A DNA stretch of 64,000 nt from an uncultured Sulfitobacter sp. (GCF_947499945.1 NZ_CANMQD010000001.1:930001-994000), one strand, 5' to 3'. Shown: positions 39,263-49,441, counted from the first letter of the stretch. Notes: generated by a model not told the origin, from the letters alone. Numbers and translations are program-made.

Positions 39263-40221
39263 CTGACCTCGATCACAATCTTTCCCGTCGCTTTGCGGGT
39301 ACGGAGCAGATCAAGCCCTTCGTTCGCCTTTTCCAAAGGCAGCACATTGCTCACATGCGGCTTGAGCTTGCCCTCAAGATACCAGCCCATAAGCGTCGCA
39401 AAACTGCGCGGCAGTGCCTTCGGCTTTAGCTTAGCATAACCGCCGATGTAAAAGCCCAGAACCGTCATGTTTTTGACCAGAAGGATATTCGCAGGGATTT
39501 GCGGCACCTCCCCACTGGCAAACCCCAGCGGCAACAGGCGCGCTCCTACGTTACATGCCCGCATCGCGGCTTCGAACTGTGCGCCGCCAATCGGGTCATA
39601 AACAACATCCGCACCGCCCAGCGCTTTTACCCGCGCCCGAATGTCGTCGGTGTCGGAATCAATCAGATGGTCCGCGCCCAACCGCTTGCAAATCTCCAGT
39701 TTCTCCGCACCGCGCGCACAGGCGATAACTTCGGCCCCCATCAGCTTTCCCAACTCAACCGCTGTGAGCCCAACGCCACCTGACGCACCTAGCACCAGCA
39801 GCCGCTCACCTGCCTGCAACTGCGCCCTGTCATCAAGGGCGATATGGCTTGTCCCGTAAGTGATCAGAAACGCAGCAGCATCGGTGAAGGGCATCTCGTC
39901 AGGGATCGGCACACAAATCTCGGCGCGCACAGCGGCAAATTCAGAGAGACCGTTCACACCACTGTGGGCTGCAACGCGCTGCCCCACGTGCAGGTCCGTG
40001 ACACCCTCACCCACATGAGTAATCACCCCGGCAAGCTCCATCCCCGGCGTAAACGGCAAAGAGGGCTTTTCCTGATAGCTGCCTTTGATCATCAGCGTAT
40101 CACCAAAATTGAGGCCACAAGTTGCAACCTGTACCACCACTTCACCCGCCGCAGGAGTTGGCATTTCGAGCTGCATCATTTTCAGTGGCGTGTTGTAGTC
40201 CGTTACCTGCATGGCACGCAT
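39259..40221 (-). CDS. NADPH:quinone oxidoreductase family (zinc-less MDR)
   Basis: GERLLVLGASGGVGLTAVELGKLMGAEVIACA. Confidence 0.9.
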   Translation of the reverse strand: MRAMQVTDYNTPLKMMQLEMPTPAAGEVVVQVATCGLNFGDTLMIKGSYQEKPSLPFTPGMELAGVITHVGEGVTDLHVGQRVAAHSGVNGLSEFAAVRAEICVPIPDEMPFTDAAAFLITYGTSHIALDDRAQLQAGERLLVLGASGGVGLTAVELGKLMGAEVIACARGAEKLEICKRLGADHLIDSDTDDIRARVKALGGADVVYDPIGGAQFEAAMRACNVGARLLPLGFASGEVPQIPANILLVKNMTVLGFYIGGYAKLKPKALPRSFATLMGWYLEGKLKPHVSNVLPLEKANEGLDLLRTRKATGKIVIEVS

Positions 40222-40292
40222 CGCGCAGCCTCCCTTTGCGTGGAATTTATCGCAGAGTGGCCTGCGGCATCCCGAGTTTCAAGACGGACAGA

Positions 40293-41624
40293 TTATGTCG
40301 TGAACTGGACCTTCACGCGCAGACCCGGTGCAGCATCCTCGAACGACAGAACTGCACCGTGCAATCGCGCGACCCCGTCCACAAGGCTCAACCCCAGACC
40401 GTTGCCAGGGGTATTGCGACTTTGATCAAGACGGTAGAGGCGTTGGGTCACTTTCGTACGCTCCTCCTCGGGTATACCCGGACCGTTGTCTGTCACCAAT
40501 AAGGTTACGCACTGCGCATTTTGCACAATAGAGACCCCGATCTCAGCGCCCACACCCGCATGGTTTACCGCATTTTCAAGCAGGTTTGCGACCAGTTGCC
40601 CCAGAAGGTTCTTCTCACCCAAAACAATTGCATTGTCAGGGCCGATAAAATTCAAAATCTGATCACGTTCTGTTGCTGTCGGCTCATAAATTTCAACCAT
40701 CGTGCGGCACAACTCGGCCAGATCAACATGCTTGAATTGCCCTTTGAGCGTGCCATTCTCGACCTGTGCCAGTTGCAACAGCGACGCGAAAACCGCCGAT
40801 ATTCCATCGACCTCCTCACGAGTCCGTGCCACAAGGTCGGCCCCCGCCCCCTCATCAACAACGTCGGCCAATGCCTCGAGTTGCAATGAGACACGCTGCA
40901 CGGGTGTTTTCAGATCGTGGGCAATGTCAGAGGAGACTTGCCGCAAGGTCGCGACATTGCGCTCTTGCGCGACTGCCATCACATTCACGGCCTCGCCAAT
41001 ATTGCTCAGGTCATCCGACCAGCGTGGCGTTCGTACCACACGCGCCCCCAGATCACCGCCCGTCAATCGCTCAAGTGCTGCACGTATCACCTCTACATGC
41101 CTTTGGGAGCGCCGTGCAAGAATGAGCCCTCCCGACAGCGCAATGAGAACAGTGGGCAGCAAGCTAATCCACAAAATATTCAGAAACACAGGTTGCAAGG
41201 CTTCGATCTCGGCGCGGCTGCGTGCGATGGTCAGACGCCCACCATAAAGCCGCTCACTCAGCGCGAGGTATTCACCGTCCAATTCGGCCCGCCCTTCTTC
41301 AAGAGAGATGATGTGGAACCCCTCATCATCTCGGGCCACTGCACCGTTACCGTAAATCCGCCCCGTGCGCGTTATATAGCTCAGGACAAGGCGATCTGGG
41401 TCAGTCTCTTGAGATTCGGCCTGTACCAAAAGAGCAACCGCACGGGCCGAAGGAGCAGCGCGAAACCCTGCCAAATCTTGGGCCAGATCATCGCGGATGG
41501 ACTGCTCAAACGCCGCACGGGTCACCGCATAACTCGCGGCCAGGCTCAGCAGGCTGACCGAGCCGAAGAGCACAACCAGCACCAGCGCCAGTCGCAGCGG
41601 CATGGAGCGCCACAGCTGTTTCAT
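40293..41624 (-). CDS. Sensor histidine kinase
   Basis: HAMP, H-box DIAHDLKTPVQRV, DNGPGIP, GNGLGLSLV. Confidence 0.92.
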   Translation of the reverse strand: MKQLWRSMPLRLALVLVVLFGSVSLLSLAASYAVTRAAFEQSIRDDLAQDLAGFRAAPSARAVALLVQAESQETDPDRLVLSYITRTGRIYGNGAVARDDEGFHIISLEEGRAELDGEYLALSERLYGGRLTIARSRAEIEALQPVFLNILWISLLPTVLIALSGGLILARRSQRHVEVIRAALERLTGGDLGARVVRTPRWSDDLSNIGEAVNVMAVAQERNVATLRQVSSDIAHDLKTPVQRVSLQLEALADVVDEGAGADLVARTREEVDGISAVFASLLQLAQVENGTLKGQFKHVDLAELCRTMVEIYEPTATERDQILNFIGPDNAIVLGEKNLLGQLVANLLENAVNHAGVGAEIGVSIVQNAQCVTLLVTDNGPGIPEEERTKVTQRLYRLDQSRNTPGNGLGLSLVDGVARLHGAVLSFEDAAPGLRVKVQFTT

Positions 41625-42292
41625 CCGTCTATCCGATAACCTGCACCGCGCACAGTTTTGATCAGTTCGGTCTCGAACGGTTTATCGACTTTGGCCCGCA
41701 GGCGGCTCACGTGGGTCTCGACCACGTTTGTCATGGGGTCAAAGGACAAATCCCACACACCCTCAAGTAGCATCGTACGGGTCTGCACACGCCCTTTGCG
41801 GCGCAGCAAAAACTCCAGCAGCGCGAATTCGCGCGGCAGCAGATCAATCTCCTGACCGCTCCGCATCACTTTGCGCGTAAGCAAATCCATCGTCAGATCG
41901 CCAACCTGAAGCACTGTTTCCTGCTCAACTGCTTGCGGCCTGCGGCCAAGGGCGGCGACCCGCGCGGACAACTCACCAAAGGCGAAGGGTTTGACCAGAT
42001 AATCATCGCCCCCCGCGTTCAGCCCGCCAATACGGTCCTCCACAGACCCCATCGCCGTGAGGAAAAGCACAGGCGTTGTATTGCCCGCGCCGCGCAGGGT
42101 TTTGACAAGGGTGAGGCCATCCACATGCGGCAGCATACGGTCCACGATTAGCACATCATGCCCGCCGCCCGTTGCGGCAACCAGCCCCGCACGCCCGTCT
42201 GTTACCAGATCGACGACATGACCCTCCTCGCGCAACCCGCGTGCGATGTAGGTACCCGTTGTCGTGTCATCTTCAATCACAAGTATTTTCAT
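41621..42292 (-). CDS. OmpR/PhoB-type response regulator
   Basis: MKILVIEDD, VLIVDRMLPHVDG, winged-helix C-terminus; ATGA overlap with HK. Confidence 0.93.
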   Translation of the reverse strand: MKILVIEDDTTTGTYIARGLREEGHVVDLVTDGRAGLVAATGGGHDVLIVDRMLPHVDGLTLVKTLRGAGNTTPVLFLTAMGSVEDRIGGLNAGGDDYLVKPFAFGELSARVAALGRRPQAVEQETVLQVGDLTMDLLTRKVMRSGQEIDLLPREFALLEFLLRRKGRVQTRTMLLEGVWDLSFDPMTNVVETHVSRLRAKVDKPFETELIKTVRGAGYRIDG

Positions 42293-42428
42293 AGCATCCA
42301 TATAGCCGTTCGGGACCAGCTGTGCATCCCGCCTGCGTATTACAGTTTTGTATAGCTGCGCAGGGCTGTCCCGTAACCTTGGACCCCCATCTTTGCTGCA
42401 ATCGAAAACGAATGCACGAGGAACAATT

Positions 42429-43493
42429 ATGACATCTTTACTTACAAAATCCGCACCCCTTGCTCTGACCTTGGCGCTATCCCCTATAGCCGCTTTTGCT
42501 GTACCAGCTGGCGGTTATGGAGATCTCGTTGAACAGGTCGCCCCCGCCGTCGTCTACATTGAAGTCATCAGCGCGGCACAACCTGCCCACGCCTTGCCAG
42601 ACAACATGCCAGACGCATTGCGCAAACGATTTGAACAACGAATGCCGCAAGCACGCCCGCAAGGCGGGTTGGGCTCCGGCTTTATCATCTCGGAGGAAGG
42701 CCAGATTGTCACCAACCATCACGTTGTTGCGGGTGCTACAACGGTGAAGGTCAAAATGGCTGACGGGCGCACATTCAATGCTGAGGTAATCGGCAGCGAT
42801 CCCGCCACAGATATCGCACTGCTCTCGATCAAAGCCGATGTTGATCTGCCCTATGTCAGCTTTGGCACCTCAGAGGAGATGCGCGTGGGCGATGAAGTTG
42901 TCGCCGTTGGCAATCCCTTTGGCCTCAGTTCAACCGTGACCAGCGGGATCATTTCTGCCAAGTCGCGTAACATCAATGCAGGTCCCTATGACGCGTTCAT
43001 CCAGACCGATGCCGCGATCAATCAAGGCAATTCTGGTGGGCCTCTGTTTAACAACGAAGGCGATGTGATCGGCGTGAACACAGCAATCATTTCACCGGGT
43101 GGCGGCTCTGTCGGGATCGGATTTGCCGTACCTTCCGATATCGTACGTGATGTTGTCGCAGATCTATCGGATGACGGGATAGTCACACGTGGCTGGCTCG
43201 GAGTGAGCATTCGCCCAATGAGCGAGGAAGTGGCAGAGGTTTTAGGATTCGATAACGCTACAGGTGCCGTGGTCGAAGCAGTAGCAAAAGACAGCCCTGC
43301 GTCCAATGCGGGATTGGAAAAAGGTGATATTATTCTCAGCTTTGACAGTTCCGATATCAAAGAGCTGGGCGATCTGACCCGTGCCGTAGCCGCGAAAAAT
43401 CCGGACGACAGCGCAACAGTCACCGTATTGCGCCGAGGAAAGGAAAAGACCCTCACTGTCACGATCGGAACACTTGCCCCTCAAGAGGCCTAA
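42429..43493 (+). CDS. Do-like (DegP/DegQ) serine protease with PDZ domain
   Basis: NHHVVAGATTV, DPATDIALL, QGNSGGPLFN catalytic triad motifs. Confidence 0.93.
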   Translation: MTSLLTKSAPLALTLALSPIAAFAVPAGGYGDLVEQVAPAVVYIEVISAAQPAHALPDNMPDALRKRFEQRMPQARPQGGLGSGFIISEEGQIVTNHHVVAGATTVKVKMADGRTFNAEVIGSDPATDIALLSIKADVDLPYVSFGTSEEMRVGDEVVAVGNPFGLSSTVTSGIISAKSRNINAGPYDAFIQTDAAINQGNSGGPLFNNEGDVIGVNTAIISPGGGSVGIGFAVPSDIVRDVVADLSDDGIVTRGWLGVSIRPMSEEVAEVLGFDNATGAVVEAVAKDSPASNAGLEKGDIILSFDSSDIKELGDLTRAVAAKNPDDSATVTVLRRGKEKTLTVTIGTLAPQEA

Positions 43494-43557
43494 TCCCTCA
43501 ATACGCGTGTCCCCACATGCGTAGCCCCCCTTGTGTCTACCACATCCCGGGGGGGCA

Positions 43558-43588
43558 GCCCCGATGCCCCCCGCATCGGGGCATTTTT
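43558..43588 (+). terminator. Rho-independent terminator after degP-like gene
   Basis: GCCCCGATGC-ccccc-GCATCGGGGC-ATTTTT. Confidence 0.9.
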
Positions 43589-43672
43589 ATTTCAGGCGCA
43601 AATAAGCGCACAGCTGGATGTCGCAACCAAATGCGCTGGCCCAGCGCAGACGCGGAGTATATAGCGTTGTGC

Positions 43673-44029
43673 ATGACACGCATTAGTCAAACATATCTGG
43701 GACGTTTGCTGCTTGCCGCTGTAACACTGGCATTGCTCAGTTTGCCCTTTGCACATCGGTCTAGCGCAGCACCTGCATCACCGGAAATGGTGCAGTTTCT
43801 TGCCATGGGCGGAAGCTTTGCCGATATCTGCGGGGACATTGACACAGCGACAACTGGAAATTGCGAAAGCTGCCGGGTCGTTGCCGCCATGCACCTTGCT
43901 CCGCCCGTTCAGGTGGCGCATCCTGTATTTATTGCGGTAGAGGTACAGGCAACTCCGAACCCGTATGTCTTTGTGTCGGGCCCTGCCCTTCACCGCTCCC
44001 CTCCTGTGCGTGCGCCCCCACGCGCCTGA
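43673..44029 (+). CDS. DUF2946-like small secreted protein
   Basis: Signal peptide, ICGDIDTATTGNCESCRVV, C-terminal VRAPPRA. Confidence 0.65.
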   Translation: MTRISQTYLGRLLLAAVTLALLSLPFAHRSSAAPASPEMVQFLAMGGSFADICGDIDTATTGNCESCRVVAAMHLAPPVQVAHPVFIAVEVQATPNPYVFVSGPALHRSPPVRAPPRA

Positions 44030-44097
44030 CGTTTGCCCAAATCCTACGTCACAGATATCTGCGGGCTCTTGCCTGCACAGCTTCACAGGAAAACAAC

Positions 44098-44619
44098 ATG
44101 AATATTTTTACAAAATCCGCCCTCGCGGTTCTTCTTTCTGCCGGCATTGCGCAGGCTGGCAACTATACGCTTGGTGATCTGAAAATCGAACACCCCAGAG
44201 CATTCGAGACCGCAAAAAATGCCAAAGTAGGCGGCGGCTACATGACACTTACAAACAATGGCGGTGTAGATGACACCCTCGTTGAAGTACGCGTTGCCGA
44301 AATCCCCCGCATTGAACTGCACCTCTCCGAGACGGACGCCAATGGCGTCGCAACCATGACCGAGCAAAAAGGCGGTATCCCTGTCCCCGCAGGTAAAACG
44401 GTTATGCTTATGCCTGGTGGTCTGCATGTCATGTTTATGGGACTGGGCGGCGATCCATTTGAGTTAGGCGAGCAGATCAACGCCACACTTGTTTTTGAGC
44501 AAGCAGGCGAAATTGACATTGCATTTGACGTTGTAGCGCGCACCGCGGGCGACCATGGCACCATGAAACATGGCGATCACGGTACAATGGATAACTCGGG
44601 CGAGACAAATTCCGACTAA
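44098..44619 (+). CDS. Copper chaperone PCu(A)C family protein
   Basis: EIHLS-like IELHLSETDANGVATM and HVMFMGL; His/Met-rich tail. Confidence 0.92.
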   Translation: MNIFTKSALAVLLSAGIAQAGNYTLGDLKIEHPRAFETAKNAKVGGGYMTLTNNGGVDDTLVEVRVAEIPRIELHLSETDANGVATMTEQKGGIPVPAGKTVMLMPGGLHVMFMGLGGDPFELGEQINATLVFEQAGEIDIAFDVVARTAGDHGTMKHGDHGTMDNSGETNSD

Positions 44620-44627
44620 GGCACAAT

Positions 44628-44658
44628 GAACAGGCCGGAGCAATCCTTCGGCCTGTTC
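44628..44658. terminator. Hairpin between convergent PCuAC and MarR genes (possible bidirectional terminator)
   Basis: GAACAGGCCG-gagcaatcctt-CGGCCTGTTC. Confidence 0.55.
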
Positions 44659-45088
44659 ACAACTTTGATATCTTTTCGAGACAGCGGTTCAAAATCTCCC
44701 GCTCCTGCGCTGTGAAATGCGCCGACAGCTTTGCATCGTAGGATTTTGCCGCCTCAAACAGATCACTATAGACCACCTGACCCTGACGGGTGAGCGCCAG
44801 CGTCTCGTGGCGGCGGTCCTGCTCTTGCGGTGTCCGAACCAGAAACCGCTTCTGCTCAAGTGCGTATACAGCGCGGCTCACCTTGGTTTTGTGCAGGCTT
44901 GCGCGGTCACAAATGCCCTTGGCCGTCATTGCACCATACCGCCCTAGATGGAACAGGACCCGCCATTCGGTACGCAGCATGCCATAGCGTTGGCGGTAGT
45001 ACTTCTGAAACCCGATACTTGTCGCCTCCGCCGCCTGATTGAGGGCGTAGGGCAAAAAGCGGCTTAGATCGAAATCATCATCAGTCAT
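44657..45088 (-). CDS. MarR family transcriptional regulator
   Basis: MTAKGICDRASLHKTKVSRAVYALEQKRFLVRTPQEQDRR. Confidence 0.9.
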   Translation of the reverse strand: MTDDDFDLSRFLPYALNQAAEATSIGFQKYYRQRYGMLRTEWRVLFHLGRYGAMTAKGICDRASLHKTKVSRAVYALEQKRFLVRTPQEQDRRHETLALTRQGQVVYSDLFEAAKSYDAKLSAHFTAQEREILNRCLEKISKL

Positions 45089-45118
45089 TTTGTAAAGTTA
45101 TCTGTTGTTAGTTACAAA
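45089..45118. promoter_or_regulatory. Inverted repeat TTTGTAA-N16-TTACAAA in MarR/hmgA divergent promoter
   Basis: TTTGTAAagttatctgttgttagTTACAAA. Confidence 0.5.
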
Positions 45119-45133
45119 TCAAACTAATATCTC

Positions 45134-46522
45134 ATGTCTGATCGTAAAGGGGGAAATCCGATGAACAAAGAGCAGTCGCCACATGGTTTGCAAACTGCCG
45201 CGACGCCCGTGGGCACCACGGATGGATACATGCCCGGATTTGGCAATGATTTCGAGACGGAAGCCCTTCCCGGTGCGCTGCCGCAGGGAATGAACTCCCC
45301 GCAAAAGGTCAACTATGGCCTTTATGGAGAGCAGCTAAGCGGGACTGCCTTTACAGCGCCGTCGCACCAGAACGAGCGGACATGGTGCTACCGCATCCGC
45401 CCTTCGGTGAAACACACTCATCGATTCACGAAAATCGACCTGCCCTACTGGAAATCCGCGCCCCATGTTGATCCTGATGTTGTGTCCCTCGGCCAGTATC
45501 GCTGGGATCCTGTACCCCATTCCGATCAGCCGCTCACATGGCTAACAGGCATGCGCACCATGACCACGGCAGGTGATGTGAATACCCAAGTGGGCATGGC
45601 AAGCCACATCTACCTTGTCACCGAGAGTATGAAAGACGCCTATTTCTACTCGGCTGATTCCGAGTTGTTGGTGGTCCCCCAAGAAGGCCGCCTGCGTTTC
45701 GCCACCGAGTTGGGCGTGATCGACATCGAGCCGCAGGAAATCGCGATCATCCCGCGCGGGCTGGTCTACCGTGTCGAGGTGCTGGAAGGGCCTGCGCGCG
45801 GGTTTGTTTGCGAAAACTATGGCCAAAAATTCCACCTGCCCGGTCGTGGCCCGATTGGGGCGAATTGCATGGCAAATCCCCGTGATTTTAAAACGCCCGT
45901 GGCGGCGTTCGAGGATCGCGATGCGCCCTCCACCGTGACGATCAAATGGGCTGGCCAGTTCCACGAGACCAAGATCGGACATTCGCCCTTGGACGTAGTC
46001 GCATGGCACGGCAACTACGCGCCATGCAAATACGATCTGCGGACCTATTGCCCTGTCGGTGCGATCCTGTTTGACCATCCCGATCCATCTATATTTACCG
46101 TCCTGACAGCCGATTCCGGCGTGGAAGGCACCGCCAACATCGACTTTGTACTGTTCCGCGACCGTTGGATGGTGGCTGAGGATACGTTCCGTCCGCCGTG
46201 GTATCATAAAAATGTAATGTCAGAACTGATGGGCAATATCTTTGGCATCTATGACGCCAAGCCAAAGGGCTTCATCCCTGGCGGCATGAGCCTGCACAAC
46301 ATGATGCTGCCGCACGGCCCTGACAAAAACGCATTTGAAGGTGCATCGAATGCTGACCTCAATGCGGAAAAGCTAAGCAGCACTATGTCCTTCATGTTCG
46401 AGACCCGCTTTCCGCAGCACCTCACGGCATTTGCTGTAAATGAAGCGCCTTTGCAGGATGACTACATCGATTGCTGGACCGATCTTGAAAAGAAGTTCGA
46501 CGGCACACCGGGTAAGAAATAA
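45134..46522 (+). CDS. hmgA: Homogentisate 1,2-dioxygenase
   Basis: [45 protein letters not shown]. Confidence 0.97.
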   Translation: MSDRKGGNPMNKEQSPHGLQTAATPVGTTDGYMPGFGNDFETEALPGALPQGMNSPQKVNYGLYGEQLSGTAFTAPSHQNERTWCYRIRPSVKHTHRFTKIDLPYWKSAPHVDPDVVSLGQYRWDPVPHSDQPLTWLTGMRTMTTAGDVNTQVGMASHIYLVTESMKDAYFYSADSELLVVPQEGRLRFATELGVIDIEPQEIAIIPRGLVYRVEVLEGPARGFVCENYGQKFHLPGRGPIGANCMANPRDFKTPVAAFEDRDAPSTVTIKWAGQFHETKIGHSPLDVVAWHGNYAPCKYDLRTYCPVGAILFDHPDPSIFTVLTADSGVEGTANIDFVLFRDRWMVAEDTFRPPWYHKNVMSELMGNIFGIYDAKPKGFIPGGMSLHNMMLPHGPDKNAFEGASNADLNAEKLSSTMSFMFETRFPQHLTAFAVNEAPLQDDYIDCWTDLEKKFDGTPGKK

Positions 46523-46701
46523 TGGAAATTGTTCTCTCCATCATCTTCTTTATCTTCATCTGCGGTCTGCTTATGTTTTTTGATATGCGTCGTGGTGCAC
46601 GCCCACCGCGTAAGCATGGCGGCCGCTCGGACGGCTCGGTTGGCGGAAGCAGCGATAGCGGATGGTTCGGCGGCGATTGCGGCGGCGGCGGTGGCGATTA
46701 A
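46522..46701 (+). CDS. 59-aa single-TM Gly-rich tail protein
   Basis: Not in ORF track; TAATG-coupled to hmg[60 protein letters not shown]. Confidence 0.6.
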   Translation: MEIVLSIIFFIFICGLLMFFDMRRGARPPRKHGGRSDGSVGGSSDSGWFGGDCGGGGGD

Positions 46702-46742
46702 AAATTGGTGCAGCACCTCTGCACCCAATCTAAGGAAGTAGA

Positions 46743-47996
46743 ATGACATTGATGAAATCATGGGTCGAAAGCGCGAACAGCGCCGACACCCAATTCCCGC
46801 TCAACAACCTGCCCTACGGCGTATTCACGACCAACGCGCTTGAGCCTCGGTGTGGTGTAGCGATCGGTGATATGATCCTCGACATGCTGGCCGCAGAAGA
46901 AGCAGGATTGATCGAGCTTGCCGATGATCCTGTGTTCGACGTCCCTTACTGGAACGATGTGATGGAGCTTGGCCCAGAAGGCTGGGCCGCGCTGCGCGAG
47001 CGTTTAACACAACTGCTAGCGGATGGATCGCCCGAACAGGCGACTGTGGCTCCCATGCTCGTCCCGATGGCGGATGCCCGCATGGAAATGCCATTTGTTG
47101 TTGCCGAGTTTACCGATTTTTACGCAGGCAAACACCATGCCACGAATGTGGGCACAATGTTCCGTGGTGCTGAAAATGCCCTGCCGCCCAACTGGTTGCA
47201 CATTCCTATCGGATACAACGGGCGCGCGTCGTCAGTCATCGTGTCAGGCACAGACGTGATCCGCCCCAATGGCCAGACCAAAGCACCCGATGCGGATATG
47301 CCTTCTTTCGGACCCTGCAAGCGCCTCGATATAGAGCTTGAGATGGGCGCGATCGTGGGTACCGCCTCCGAGCTGGGCCATCCCGTTACAGTCGCTCAGG
47401 CGGACGAGATGATATTCGGCTACGTCCTGCTCAACGACTGGTCTGCACGCGATATCCAGGCGTGGGAATACCAGCCGCTTGGGCCGTTCCAAGCCAAAGC
47501 GTTTGCGACTTCGATCTCTCCGTGGATCGTTACGCGCGCGGCACTGGAGCCGTTCCGCACGTCCACGCCCGCGCGTGAAGTGACACTTCTGCCGCACCTC
47601 CAAGAGCCTAAGCCGATGCTCTATGACATTGACCTGAGGGTTACGATCAAGCCCGAAAGCGGCGAAGCTAAAACGATATGTGAAACAAATTTCAGCGAGA
47701 TGTATTACTCAGCAGCACAGCAACTCACACATCATGCAAGCTCCGGCTGTGCGATGACACCGGGCGATCTCTTGGGCTCTGGCACCATTTCTGGCGCCGA
47801 GAAGCACCAGCGCGGTAGCCTGCTTGAGATGTCTTGGGGCGGTAAGGAGCCGATTGATATCGGTGGCGGCCAAACCCGCAGCTTCATCGAGGATGGCGAC
47901 ACCCTCACACTTCATGGCGCAGCGAAAGGCGACGGCTACCAGATCGGTTTCGGCATCTGTACCGCCACGATTAAACCCGCTGTCAAATTCGGTTGA
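46743..47996 (+). CDS. fahA: Fumarylacetoacetase
   Basis: FTDFYAGKHHATNVG, DIELEMGAIVG, LLNDWSARDIQAWEYQPLGPFQAKAF. Confidence 0.96.
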   Translation: MTLMKSWVESANSADTQFPLNNLPYGVFTTNALEPRCGVAIGDMILDMLAAEEAGLIELADDPVFDVPYWNDVMELGPEGWAALRERLTQLLADGSPEQATVAPMLVPMADARMEMPFVVAEFTDFYAGKHHATNVGTMFRGAENALPPNWLHIPIGYNGRASSVIVSGTDVIRPNGQTKAPDADMPSFGPCKRLDIELEMGAIVGTASELGHPVTVAQADEMIFGYVLLNDWSARDIQAWEYQPLGPFQAKAFATSISPWIVTRAALEPFRTSTPAREVTLLPHLQEPKPMLYDIDLRVTIKPESGEAKTICETNFSEMYYSAAQQLTHHASSGCAMTPGDLLGSGTISGAEKHQRGSLLEMSWGGKEPIDIGGGQTRSFIEDGDTLTLHGAAKGDGYQIGFGICTATIKPAVKFG

Positions 47997-48023
47997 CCCG
48001 CCTTACCTAAAAGGACGCCCATC

Positions 48024-48485
48024 ATGAATAGAATGATCAATGCCGCAGCCTTTGTGCTGCTTGCAACACCTCTATTTGCCCAAGACACACAAGAACTGGC
48101 CCTGCAATACAGCCAAATGCCGGAAATACAGAAGATGATGGATGAGATGTTCTCGCCAGCATCCATGAGCGCGCAACTTGCGGCAAGCCTGCCGCCCGGT
48201 ACAAAAATGACGACCTCCCAGAAGACGCGGATCGGTGAAATAATGTCCAAGGCTTTGGGCGGGCTGCGGCCACGCCTTGAGGAAATTATGGTCGCCAGCA
48301 GTGCCGAGACTTTTAGTGCTGACGAACTCAAAGCCTTGATCGCGTTCTACAGCTCTGAACATGGCGCTTCTGTTATGACCAAGATGTCACCCTTTATGGC
48401 AAGCGTGATGGGCAGTCTGGCCCCCGAAATGCAAGCTGCGCAGGCCAAGATGGCCCCGCAAATCATTGAAATTATGCAGGAGTAA
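48024..48485 (+). CDS. DUF2059 domain-containing secreted protein
   Basis: Signal peptide; FSADELKALIAFYSSEHGASVMTKM. Confidence 0.85.
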   Translation: MNRMINAAAFVLLATPLFAQDTQELALQYSQMPEIQKMMDEMFSPASMSAQLAASLPPGTKMTTSQKTRIGEIMSKALGGLRPRLEEIMVASSAETFSADELKALIAFYSSEHGASVMTKMSPFMASVMGSLAPEMQAAQAKMAPQIIEIMQE

Positions 48486-48490
48486 TCACT

Positions 48491-49441
48491 ATGGCCAAGG
48501 CATTTGCCTCACAAGGCGACATGACTGAGAAGAAAATCACCTTTGACGAAATCGGCCGCGATCTATGGGCCTTTACCGCCGAAGGTGACCCGAACTCTGG
48601 CGTGATCATCGGCGACGAGAGCGTGATGATCGTGGAGGCGCAGGCCACCCCGCGTCTGGCGAAAAAGGTCATAGAGCAGGTCCGCAAAGTCACCGACAAA
48701 CCGATTAGCCACGTGGTGCTGACCCACTACCACGCTGTGCGCGTGCTCGGTGCGTCCGCTTATTGCGCGGACCAGATCATTATGGGCGAAGCCGCGCGCG
48801 GCATGGTGATGGAGCGGGGACAGGAGGATTGGGATAGTGAATTCCAACGCTTCCCGCGTCTGTTTGAAGGGTATGAAAGCATTCCAGGGCTGACCTTCCC
48901 CACCACAACCTTCAACGACCGCATGACAGTGCATTTGGGCAAGCGTCGCGTTGACCTCATGCACCTCGGCCGTGCGCATACGGCGGGTGATATCGTGATA
49001 CACGTGCCCGACGAGAACGTGATGTTTACTGGCGACATCGTCGAGGACCACTCCGCATGCTATTGCGGTGACGGACATTTCGCCGAATGGGGCACCACAC
49101 TGGATGCAATCAAAGCTTACGATGTGAACTCCATTGCACCCGGTCGTGGTGGTGCGCTTATCGGCAAAGAGGCCGTGAACCGTGCGATTGAGTCAACGCG
49201 TGATTTTGTCAACTCCACCTACGCTCCCGCCGCCCGTGTCGCGGCGCAAGGTGGCACACTTAAACAGGCATGGGACGCTGTGCGCGCCGAATGTGACCCC
49301 AAGTTCGCCGATTACGCAATCTATGAGCACTGCCTGCCCTTCAACGTCGCCCGCGCCTATGACGAGGCCCGCGGCATTACGCATCCGCGCATCTGGACCG
49401 CCGAGCGTGATCTGGAGATGTGGGCAGCTTTGCAGGGCTAA
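48491..49441 (+). CDS. MBL-fold protein with altered metal motif
   Basis: VVLTHYHAVRVLGAS, LGRAHTAGDIVIHVPDENVMFTGDIVEDH. Confidence 0.88.
   Translation: MAKAFASQGDMTEKKITFDEIGRDLWAFTAEGDPNSGVIIGDESVMIVEAQATPRLAKKVIEQVRKVTDKPISHVVLTHYHAVRVLGASAYCADQIIMGEAARGMVMERGQEDWDSEFQRFPRLFEGYESIPGLTFPTTTFNDRMTVHLGKRRVDLMHLGRAHTAGDIVIHVPDENVMFTGDIVEDHSACYCGDGHFAEWGTTLDAIKAYDVNSIAPGRGGALIGKEAVNRAIESTRDFVNSTYAPAARVAAQGGTLKQAWDAVRAECDPKFADYAIYEHCLPFNVARAYDEARGITHPRIWTAERDLEMWAALQG

Noticed and set aside
45542-46207. Minus-strand 221-aa ORF opposite hmgA
   Set aside because: Long because of codon bias on the opposite strand; His/Arg-rich composition typical of shadow ORFs.
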